A DNA stretch of 5,539 nt, taken from positions 1 to 5,539 of the forward strand of contig DCHN01000060.1 of assembly GCA_002315995.1 (NCBI GenBank). Reading direction: 5' to 3'. Position numbers and translations under genes: made by a program. Source of the DNA: Bacteroidales bacterium UBA1751 (GTDB lineage: Bacteria; Bacteroidota; Bacteroidia; Bacteroidales; UBA932). Positions 1 to 5,539 of the stretch are shown one piece after another (the stretch's first letter is position 1; the number at the start of each line of letters is the position of its first letter). The notes under the pieces were generated by a model. It was not told the origin of the DNA. It saw only the letters and a program-made list of their open reading frames with translations, and did no database searches.

Positions 1-2
1 TT

Positions 3-24
3 TTTGAAAATGAAATTTTTCAAA
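3..24. repeat. AT-rich inverted repeat downstream of the promoter
   Basis: TTTGAAAA (3-10) and TTTTCAAA (17-24) form a perfect 8 bp inverted repeat around a six-base spacer. It lies in or next to the predicted start of the transcript made from the promoter at 31-61. It could be an operator, a weak 5' leader hairpin, or chance in AT-rich DNA. It has no T-run supporting a terminator for the phosphatase gene and little stem strength. Confidence 0.4.
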
Positions 25-30
25 GAGTTG

Positions 31-61
31 CAAAGGTACAACTTTTTCGCTATTGTAGAAA
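31..61 (-). promoter_or_regulatory. Bacteroidota-type promoter directed off the left edge
   Basis: On the minus strand the -7 element TACCTTTG (38-31) matches the Bacteroidota consensus TAnnTTTG exactly. It is preceded after 19 bases by TTTC (61-58), one base off the -33 consensus TTTG, at the usual 19-21 base spacing. The -33 element lies in the last codons of the phosphatase gene. Transcription would start roughly at positions 20-27 and run out of the window, so the driven gene is not seen. Together this suggests that the cluster ends with the phosphatase gene and that the next gene has its own promoter. Confidence 0.7.
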
Positions 62-880
62 CCTTTCCCGCAGTGTGGAGCGCATTCTGTCTGTTACGAA
101 CAACCTGTCCGATAGATACCTCTCCATTGAACCATACTCTTTCTCTATGTGGTCCAGCGCCAACTCGAAATATGCCGTATTGGCTCCAATGAAGGCCTTT
201 GCTGTTTCAACTGCAAGGGCATCGCCGCCATTTTGTGCAACCCTTGCGCAAATGCACTCTATCTCCCCTTTATAAAAATCGTTGGAGATGTCGTAATCTT
301 CTATTATTGTCTCCCTTGAAGCGCCCAGGGCCGCAAGTGTGAATGCCGAAATGAGTCCTGTTCTGTCTTTTCCCTGGCTGCAGTGCCAAAAAACCGCCCC
401 ATTGGAGAGCTTTGTCAAGCGTGTAAGGAAAACGGCTGTTTGAAGTTGGGTGTATTCATTGTCAACCATGGCAATGTATAAACCGCGCGCAAGCGCTTGG
501 ACATCACTATCGCCCGAGTGGGCAACAATATAGGGGCCAAGATTGCTGTAGGCGTGTTCGGGCAGGGCCATATCCTTTATTGCGTCGGTATCCTGGTCAA
601 TTGTGGGAAGCCAGATATAGGATGCGCTGCCTATAACGGGGTCGGGGGCCTGGCTAAGTTCCCGGTCGGTTCGAAGGTCATAGACCTCACATACCGAGAA
701 GTGTTCATCCAGCTCTCTTATATCGAACTCTGTTGCCTTGTGCAGTGCACCGCCGCGAAGAAGCAGCCCCTCCTTCACGTGCGAATTGGCATCAGCGGGG
801 AAACCGCCCAAATCGCGTGCATTGGGAACTCCTTCAAGCCCCAGACTATGCTCCTGAAATCTTTGCGAGAGTGTTGACAT
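50..880 (-). CDS. Tyrosine-phosphatase-like protein, LipA/MptpB type (Y_phosphatase3 family)
   Basis: This 276-residue protein belongs to the bacterial atypical phosphatases related to Listeria LipA and mycobacterial MptpB, which hydrolyse phosphotyrosine and, in some members, phosphoserine/threonine or phosphoinositides. Seen in the sequence are the N-terminal hallmark NARDLGGFPA (20-29), LLRGGAL (40-46, the usual 'lyRs..L' site), VYDLRTDRE (66-74), and the P-loop HCSQGKDRTG (166-175) with nucleophile Cys167 and Arg173. EDYDISN (194-200) matches the family's 'DYllsn' helix after the loop. All key residues are present, so it should be active. There is no signal peptide, unlike the secreted pathogen relatives, so a cytoplasmic role is expected. 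The ATG at 880 lies 6 bp after the manC stop, placing both genes in one transcript. The physiological substrate is unknown; a link to polysaccharide synthesis is only a guess from context. Confidence 0.92.
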   Translation of the reverse strand: MSTLSQRFQEHSLGLEGVPNARDLGGFPADANSHVKEGLLLRGGALHKATEFDIRELDEHFSVCEVYDLRTDRELSQAPDPVIGSASYIWLPTIDQDTDAIKDMALPEHAYSNLGPYIVAHSGDSDVQALARGLYIAMVDNEYTQLQTAVFLTRLTKLSNGAVFWHCSQGKDRTGLISAFTLAALGASRETIIEDYDISNDFYKGEIECICARVAQNGGDALAVETAKAFIGANTAYFELALDHIEKEYGSMERYLSDRLFVTDRMRSTLRERFLQ

Positions 881-886
881 AGGGTG

Positions 887-1984
887 CTACTGATAATCGG
901 CAAGTTCGTTAACGGCAAGGTCGGTCATCATATTCTTAATGGCCGATGCGTTGCGCGGACATATCATGAGCACATCTTTTGTATCAACAACCATATAGTC
1001 CTTAAGCCCGTTGATTGCAATGAGTTTTCCCGGTGTGCCGGTAGAGACTACGCAGCCACCAACCTCTTCAAGGAGCGACTTGTCGGCATGAATAAGGTTG
1101 CCATTTGCATCTTTGCTGCTCTGAGAATAGAGAGAGTGCCAGGTGCCAAGATCGCTCCAACCGAATTCCGCCTCAAAGAGACGTGATTTGGTGGTCTTCT
1201 CCATTACGCCGAAGTTAATTGAGACTCCGTTTATTGCCTCATATACCTCCTTTACAAAATGAGCCTCGTTAATTGTTCCGAACAGATGTGTGCCATCTTT
1301 GAACGAGTGGGCAACCTCCGGAATGAATTTCTCCATTTCAGCCGCTATTGTTTGAAGGTTCCAGACGTAAATGCCGCAGTTCCAGTAAAATTCGCCGCTC
1401 TCCATAAAGACCTTGGCAAGAGCTTCGTCAGGCTTTTCAGTAAATGTCTTGACCCCGTATGTGATATGACCCTCTATTGGCGTCTTCTCTTTAAGATTCA
1501 CCTGAATGTATCCGTATGCAGTTTCAGGGCGGGTTGGTTTCACTCCAACAGTGAGAAGCTCATTATGGGCACCACTGTAGTCAAGTGCTGTTTGTATAAT
1601 GCCCAGGAACCTCTGTTCATCAAGAATAAGATGGTCTGCCGGGGCAACTACCGCACAGGCATTCCTGTTCTGCATCAATATCTTATACGTGGCGTATGCT
1701 ATGCAGGGAGCTGTGTTTCTTCTGTGAGGTTCAGCAATTATATTCTGCTCCTTGATATTGGGAATCTGCTCCTTTACCAGAGAGATATACTCCTGGGAGG
1801 TTACAATATAGATATTGCTGGTATAGATAATCTGCTCGAATCTTCTGTAGGTCTCCTGAAGGAATGAACGTCCGGTGCCTAATATATCCAAAAACTGCTT
1901 TGGTCTTGAATTTCTGGTAATGGGCCAGAAACGGCTGCCCATTCCTCCTGCCATAATAATACAGAATTGATCCTTGTTTTTCAT
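887..1984 (-). CDS. manC: Mannose-1-phosphate guanylyltransferase (GDP-mannose pyrophosphorylase)
   Basis: The enzyme makes GDP-mannose and pyrophosphate from mannose 1-phosphate and GTP in the cytoplasm, supplying mannose and, through GDP-mannose dehydratase, fucose for surface polysaccharides and glycoproteins. The 365-residue protein has the nucleotidyltransferase signature MAGGMGSRFWPITRNSRPKQ at residues 11-30, a PADH motif of the metal/nucleotide site, FTEKP for sugar-phosphate binding, FYWNCGIYVW, and VMEKT followed by FGWSDLGTWHSLY, all typical of the ManC type. The length fits the single-domain form, with no fused phosphomannose isomerase domain. I chose the ATG at 1984, which gives the common MKNKDQFCIIMAGG beginning; the frame can be extended to a TTG at 2020, but those 12 residues are not family-like. 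It ends in TAG only 6 bp before the phosphatase start and lies 39 bp after the YraN-like gene, so cotranscription is likely. Confidence 0.95.
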   Translation of the reverse strand: MKNKDQFCIIMAGGMGSRFWPITRNSRPKQFLDILGTGRSFLQETYRRFEQIIYTSNIYIVTSQEYISLVKEQIPNIKEQNIIAEPHRRNTAPCIAYATYKILMQNRNACAVVAPADHLILDEQRFLGIIQTALDYSGAHNELLTVGVKPTRPETAYGYIQVNLKEKTPIEGHITYGVKTFTEKPDEALAKVFMESGEFYWNCGIYVWNLQTIAAEMEKFIPEVAHSFKDGTHLFGTINEAHFVKEVYEAINGVSINFGVMEKTTKSRLFEAEFGWSDLGTWHSLYSQSSKDANGNLIHADKSLLEEVGGCVVSTGTPGKLIAINGLKDYMVVDTKDVLMICPRNASAIKNMMTDLAVNELADYQ

Positions 1985-2023
1985 CCTATAAAAATTTTCA
2001 TGCTCGGTTTTCGTCCCCAAATA

Positions 2024-2443
2024 TCAGCGCGTTACAGCATTGAACGCATCTTCAATAAATTCAACAAAATACGCACCACTCCTTTCAAAGTTAACCAAAA
2101 CAATATCAAATAGTGCATTTTTATCAATTTTTTTTGACCTTAAAAAAGAATCTGCCGCACGCATGAGGTTCTGACGCTTCTGTGGGCCAACCTTGCTTCC
2201 AGGAGAGAAAAGCGCATTGTAACTGCTTTGATATTCAGCAACATTGGATTTAATGCGCTGTGCCGTGAAACAACTTTTCACCTCAACAAAATGAATGGCG
2301 CTGGTATCCTCCATTACAAGATCAACCTCCTTGTGCCCTATTCTCACATTGCGTCCAAGGAGAACCATATTTTTTGAGAGAAGAAACTGCAGGGCGCACT
2401 CCTCGCCCATAGCACCCTTACACAATGTACCACTATTTTTCAT
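2024..2443 (-). CDS. YraN/UPF0102-family nuclease-like protein
   Basis: This 139-residue cytoplasmic protein carries the YraN (UPF0102) pattern of the restriction-endonuclease-like fold. Visible are GAMGEECALQFLL (Glu14 in the first helix), NVRIGHKEVDLV (Asp41) and HFVEVKS (Glu54 and Lys56), which together form the E...D...ExK nuclease-type core. Further on, VGPQKRQNLMRAADSFL and FDIVLVNF match the family's 'K...L..AA..YL' helix and 'RFDvV' strand. The length is near the usual 110-140. I chose the ATG at 2443; the longer frame starts at a GTG (2473) inside the upstream terminator and would add ten residues unlike the family N-terminus. The cellular role of YraN proteins is poorly defined; DNA processing is assumed from the fold. 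The usual basic residue just after ExK is replaced here by Ser-Cys, and the segment between that motif and VGPQK seems rather long, so this is a divergent member. No clear promoter is visible upstream. manC starts 39 bp after the stop. Confidence 0.85.
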   Translation of the reverse strand: MKNSGTLCKGAMGEECALQFLLSKNMVLLGRNVRIGHKEVDLVMEDTSAIHFVEVKSCFTAQRIKSNVAEYQSSYNALFSPGSKVGPQKRQNLMRAADSFLRSKKIDKNALFDIVLVNFERSGAYFVEFIEDAFNAVTR

Positions 2444-2464
2444 AGATAACCACACTTTATTGAT

Positions 2465-2500
2465 AAAAAACACCCCCTCTGCATAAAGCAGGGAGGGTGT
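2465..2500 (-). terminator. Intrinsic terminator after the SusD/lipoprotein operon
   Basis: Read on the minus strand, an arm at 2500-2488 (ACACCCTCCCTGC) pairs with an arm at 2482-2470 (GCAGAGGGGGTGT) across a five-base loop (TTTAT). The 13-position stem has one G-U pair and one A-C mismatch and is followed at once by six T residues (2470-2465; the first also closes the stem). It begins 27 bp after the lipoprotein stop codon, the expected place for the end of that transcript. The arms and T-run cover the GTG at 2473 that would otherwise extend the next gene, which argues against that start. Confidence 0.9.
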
Positions 2501-2527
2501 ATTTAATCGTTCTTATAGAGCTGACAA

Positions 2528-4480
2528 TTACTGTTTTTTCACTCTGAACGCAGCCTTTAGTAAAGATGCCTTTGCGCTCTCCATTACAACAGGCTTACCG
2601 TTGAATGTAGGAGTTGTGCTTGCAGAAATGCTCTCCTTTTCAACCTTCTTTGCAGATTCAACCTGCTGCTCCTCTGCAGGAACGAGTTTGAAGTCTGTGA
2701 AGTTATAAGCCTTTACGAATGAAGGACTGCTTGATGCTATCTGAAGCAACCAAATCAGGTTCATACCATATTTCTTGGCATCATTTGTAAGAACAGGAAT
2801 AAGTGTTCCATCAATAAGACGTCTGAAGTTGAAGAGATTCATATACTCCATATAGAAAAGCGCTCCATCAGAAGGATATGCGTAGAGTTTGTAATTTGCA
2901 TTTACCATGTCTCCAACAAAGCTTGGAATGAAGGTCAGCTCATCAGGAACAAACTTGAATGGACCATATTTACATAATCCAGATACCCAAAGTGTATCTT
3001 CCTCATTAACAATTTGCACATCAGGATTGTCTGAAGATTCGCCGTCACATGTATAGTTTCCTTCATACAACGAGAGGTCTTCCTCATTGCCAAGCTGCAT
3101 GAACTGATCTGTGAAGTCAGCACCAAGCACATTGCCATCTTTGTCAACAATATCGTATGTAATTGTGTTAATAGCAAGCTCCTCGCCAACTTCAACGCTC
3201 TTAACAGCCATATATGCTTCAACGCCGGAGAGAACCTGTACTCCAAGATCCTGCATCTTATATGTATCAGGAAGAGCAAGTTTGCCCTTCATGTTAATGT
3301 TGAAGAAGATATCATAATCTTCTATAAGGTATGCTGGAACAGCATAAACAGTACCATACTTTTCAGCAAGTTTTTCAGCCTTTGAAGGGTCGGTAGCCTC
3401 GCCTTTGTAAATACTCTTGATATTGCTGTATTCAAATGCCGCATTAATGAAATATGTATCCTCAACGTATGGTGAGAAGGTGTAATCTCTCATGAAATCG
3501 TCACCCATATTTGAGTCATCAAGGTAGAGCTCTGTACCTTCACCATCCCAGAAATAGCCTGAAGTGTATGGCATTCCGGCCAAGTCAAAGTATATTATTG
3601 CAAATGAAATCTTGCCTGTAGAAGCATCATATTTTCCACCCACCTTATATGTAGCTGAAAATCCGCTGTAATCAGTTCCTGAGGTCACCATTCCATAGTT
3701 TGTTGTTTCACCCTGATAGGTCTCAATACACTCAATGTTGAGCGGCTGTCTCTTAACCTCTACAAAATCCTGATTGGTAGCATCAATCTCATAGTAAACA
3801 TCTCCCTCAAGATCATAAAGTTCCATCTCTGTTCCTTGTGTGGTTGCAATGAACGGACATGTCTCAGACTTTGCAATATTCTTGATTCTGAATACGTTAG
3901 CATCTGTACGTTTTTCAACTGCAACAGGGTAAATAAGAGTCGTTGGATGATCTGAAGGACCACCGAAGAAAGCTGAGAAGAGACCATTGCAGAATATTGA
4001 ACTTGTCTCCACCGGCTCCCAAGATGCAGGCTTGGCTCTACTTACTGAAATGGTGAAGAATGTGGTCTTGCCGGCAATTGCCTCTGCAGCCTTAACATCT
4101 GTGCCAGGAAGTGCTACTTTGAACTTGGTGTTTGCTCCCTGAGGAACACCTTTGATATGTGCAACAGGAGATTTTGAATTCTCACCAGTTGCGAATACAA
4201 TAGGATCAACAGTAATAGTACCCTCTCCATCTACAGAGGTGGCGAAATTAACTGTAGCCTCGCCATTCGACGAAGCACGTGTAACTACAATAGTGCTGAG
4301 GGTGATATCACAGTCAGGCTCCTCTATTGCAAGGGCCTTGGTTACTGTGGTAGCTCCAGTAAGGCTGAAGCTTGCAGGATTATTGTCAGAATATTTTGCT
4401 CCTACATTATCCTTGCTGCAGGAAACTGCAAGAAAGAGCATGCAGAGCATTATTGCTGTTATGTTTATAAATTTCTTCAT
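2528..4480 (-). CDS. Large lipoprotein of unknown function in the SusE/SusF position
   Basis: This is a 650-residue protein with a type II signal peptide: MKK, a hydrophobic stretch to about residue 19, and a lipobox ending at Cys21 (AVSC). The following SKDN is polar and acidic, which could act as a Bacteroidota surface-export signal, so a surface location is an inference. Residues about 36-148 form a beta-rich module resembling the Calx-beta/BACON-like Ig-fold domains common at the N-termini of such lipoproteins (alternating strands with GEATVNF, TITVDPIVFATGE, TKFKVALPG, TTFFTISVSR). Residues about 155-600 are rich in Tyr, Phe, Trp, Asp and Gly and look beta-stranded; I recognise no catalytic motif. 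The last strand-like segment ends near FKLV (about 597-600), followed by a Lys/Ser/Glu/Ala-rich tail to residue 650. By position, 34 bp behind a susD-like gene and before a terminator, it probably helps bind the substrate of the SusC/D pair. Which ligand it binds is not visible. Confidence 0.88.
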   Translation of the reverse strand: MKKFINITAIMLCMLFLAVSCSKDNVGAKYSDNNPASFSLTGATTVTKALAIEEPDCDITLSTIVVTRASSNGEATVNFATSVDGEGTITVDPIVFATGENSKSPVAHIKGVPQGANTKFKVALPGTDVKAAEAIAGKTTFFTISVSRAKPASWEPVETSSIFCNGLFSAFFGGPSDHPTTLIYPVAVEKRTDANVFRIKNIAKSETCPFIATTQGTEMELYDLEGDVYYEIDATNQDFVEVKRQPLNIECIETYQGETTNYGMVTSGTDYSGFSATYKVGGKYDASTGKISFAIIYFDLAGMPYTSGYFWDGEGTELYLDDSNMGDDFMRDYTFSPYVEDTYFINAAFEYSNIKSIYKGEATDPSKAEKLAEKYGTVYAVPAYLIEDYDIFFNINMKGKLALPDTYKMQDLGVQVLSGVEAYMAVKSVEVGEELAINTITYDIVDKDGNVLGADFTDQFMQLGNEEDLSLYEGNYTCDGESSDNPDVQIVNEEDTLWVSGLCKYGPFKFVPDELTFIPSFVGDMVNANYKLYAYPSDGALFYMEYMNLFNFRRLIDGTLIPVLTNDAKKYGMNLIWLLQIASSSPSFVKAYNFTDFKLVPAEEQQVESAKKVEKESISASTTPTFNGKPVVMESAKASLLKAAFRVKKQ

Positions 4481-4483
4481 AAT

Positions 4484-4488
4484 TCCTT
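4484..4488 (-). promoter_or_regulatory. Possible Shine-Dalgarno sequence of the lipoprotein gene
   Basis: On the minus strand AAGGA lies three bases upstream of the ATG at 4480. The spacing is shorter than usual and Bacteroidota rely little on Shine-Dalgarno pairing, so its importance is uncertain. It agrees with the ATG that begins the signal peptide. The 34 bp gap to the susD-like stop holds no TAnnTTTG promoter, so the gene is probably read from the upstream operon. Confidence 0.35.
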
Positions 4489-4514
4489 ATCTAATGTGTT
4501 AGTTTAAGGTTCAA

Positions 4515-5539
4515 TTAAATTCCACTGTCAACAGGGTTCTGGTCTGTATTGATGTCCATATTGACATTAGCGTCAAACTCTGCCTGAGGTATTGTCATAA
4601 CCCAGTCATAAGTTTCAGGATTGTTGCACTTGAGGCTTGCAAGAGGTGAAATACCCTCTTGTGGATGACCCATTGCAAGTGTTCTTACAAAGCCCTGTTT
4701 CAGACGCTTGATATCATATACACGACCATACTCACCCCAAAGCTCTATTCTTCTCTGAAGGATGATCTCCTCAAGAAGTGAACCGGTCTCGTCTGTTGTA
4801 AGAGCGCCCATTGCTGTACCGGTCTTTGAGCAGCTCCATGATTTGTTTCTCTCGGCCATAAGTTCACCAAGAGTTGCCTGAGCATCAGCATCCCTGCCGG
4901 CACGGCACTCAGCCTCAGCCTGAAGAAGAATCATCTCCTCACTCCTCATATAAATACGGTCGCAGATTGAATTAACGTAGTTTGAAGTGGTTTTGTCCTT
5001 ACTTACGTCAAAGAGGAACTTCTCCTGAAGAAGAGCGAATCCGTCAACGCCAGCCTCATTCCACCATGCTCTGCGGGCATCGGTTCCGCCTATTCTATCG
5101 TACAACCAAGCGCTGCAGCACTTTGGAGCTGCCTTGCCATATCCACCCCAATAGTAGTCCATGTGAACCATGAACTGAGGGTTGGTGGTTGTCTGGTCCT
5201 GAATTGTGAGGAAGCCCCACATTACGCTTGTAAGAGATACGCTGTTGAATCCGTTGCAAACGTTGTCATACTTTATTACGGCATAATTTTTACGTGCCTC
5301 CTTGCAGAGTGTTGCAATTGCCTCCCACTCAGATGTAGTCTGTGCTGTATATGAAAGGATCCTTGCCATGATACCCATTGCTACATTCACATCAATGTGA
5401 GATTTGTCAGTCTGCGCGTGGGTTTCACCAAGCATATTAACAGCCTTAACGATATCCTCAGTTGCACGGGCGTAAACCTCCGCAACAGTTGCACGCGGTT
5501 GTCCCTGTGTTCCCGCAGCAGATGGCTCAGTATATATAG
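4515..5539 (-). CDS. SusD/RagB-family outer-membrane lipoprotein (3' part, 5' end outside the window)
   Basis: SusD-family proteins are surface lipoproteins that sit over a SusC TonB-dependent transporter and capture glycans or other nutrients. The frame is open to the right edge, giving 340 visible residues before a TAA stop. The Met at 5435 is internal, because 34 in-frame residues precede it, including TVAEVYARATEDIVKAVNML, a SusD-like helical segment. Family hallmarks, counted from the first visible residue, are a helix with RSEEMILLQAEAECRAGR at about 198-215, IILQRRIELWGEYGRVYDIKR at about 258-278 (the 'ERRxEL.GEG.R..DlxR' region), and a C-terminus with IPQAEFDAN and DQNP like the usual 'IPxxEi..Np...QNPGY' ending. 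Full-length members usually have about 500-650 residues, so roughly the first third, including the lipoprotein signal, is missing here. The downstream lipoprotein gene starts 34 bp after the stop, which suggests one operon; a susC gene is expected beyond the right edge. Family assignment is secure, substrate unknown. Confidence 0.93.
   Translation of the reverse strand, partial: IYTEPSAAGTQGQPRATVAEVYARATEDIVKAVNMLGETHAQTDKSHIDVNVAMGIMARILSYTAQTTSEWEAIATLCKEARKNYAVIKYDNVCNGFNSVSLTSVMWGFLTIQDQTTTNPQFMVHMDYYWGGYGKAAPKCCSAWLYDRIGGTDARRAWWNEAGVDGFALLQEKFLFDVSKDKTTSNYVNSICDRIYMRSEEMILLQAEAECRAGRDADAQATLGELMAERNKSWSCSKTGTAMGALTTDETGSLLEEIILQRRIELWGEYGRVYDIKRLKQGFVRTLAMGHPQEGISPLASLKCNNPETYDWVMTIPQAEFDANVNMDINTDQNPVDSGI

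Noticed and set aside
497..877. 126-codon open frame on the plus strand
   Set aside because: Antisense to the phosphatase gene, with no recognisable domain; the minus-strand product carries the catalytic motif.
884..1186. 100-codon open frame on the plus strand
   Set aside because: Shadow of the manC 3' end; no family resemblance.
1259..1867. 202-codon open frame on the plus strand
   Set aside because: It lies entirely antisense to manC, whose family motifs are intact on the minus strand; the predicted protein resembles no family I know and is rich in Cys and Leu as expected of a shadow frame.
1985..2020. N-terminal extension of manC from a TTG codon
   Set aside because: The extra 12 residues are not family-like, and the ATG at 1984 gives the standard N-terminus shortly before the nucleotide-binding motif.
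2016..2023. GATATTTG as a promoter -7 element for manC
   Set aside because: It misses the consensus TAnnTTTG by one base, and I find no -33 element at 19-21 bases upstream.
4152..4502. 116-codon open frame on the plus strand
   Set aside because: Antisense to the lipoprotein signal peptide and N-terminal module; no family resemblance.
4515..5435. A complete 306-residue gene starting at the Met at 5435
   Set aside because: The frame stays open with SusD-like sequence for 34 more codons to the window edge, so this Met is internal and the gene is merely cut by the window.

Overview
The window reads as ordinary chromosome from a member of the Bacteroidota, most likely the order Bacteroidales. 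The grounds are a SusD/RagB-family outer-membrane gene followed by a large lipoprotein of the kind found in SusC/SusD operons, weak or absent Shine-Dalgarno sequences at most starts, and a TAnnTTTG-type promoter (TACCTTTG) at the left edge. I cannot name a genus. All five genes lie on the minus strand, so transcription runs from right to left. Coding density is high, and the largest gap without a gene is the 84 bp at 2444-2527.

Right part (2528-5539): the 3' portion of a SusD-like glycan-binding lipoprotein gene runs off the right edge. A 34 bp gap separates it from a 650-residue lipoprotein of unassigned function, in the slot where SusE/SusF-like surface glycan-binding proteins usually sit. 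The susC partner is expected just beyond the right edge. A strong intrinsic terminator (2465-2500) closes this transcription unit directly after the lipoprotein gene. No carbohydrate-active enzyme or regulator is visible here, so the substrate cannot be predicted.

Left part (50-2443): a compact cluster of three genes follows. They are a YraN/UPF0102-family nuclease-like protein, a mannose-1-phosphate guanylyltransferase (ManC, the enzyme that makes GDP-mannose), and a cytoplasmic protein-tyrosine-phosphatase-like protein of the LipA/MptpB type with an intact Cys-x5-Arg signature. Gaps are 39 bp and 6 bp, so manC and the phosphatase gene are almost certainly cotranscribed. A Bacteroidota-type promoter overlaps the 3' end of the phosphatase gene and points off the left edge, followed by a short AT-rich inverted repeat.

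The two parts look like independent units: a nutrient-uptake operon ending at the terminator, and a housekeeping or sugar-nucleotide unit starting after it. Two start codons needed correction. The longest reading frames for the YraN-like gene and for manC begin at GTG (2473) and TTG (2020), but the ATG codons at 2443 and 1984 are much better supported. I found no CRISPR array, tRNA, rRNA, insertion sequence or phage gene. The least explained items are the 650-residue lipoprotein with its unusual basic C-terminal tail and the tight pairing of manC with a tyrosine-phosphatase-like gene.
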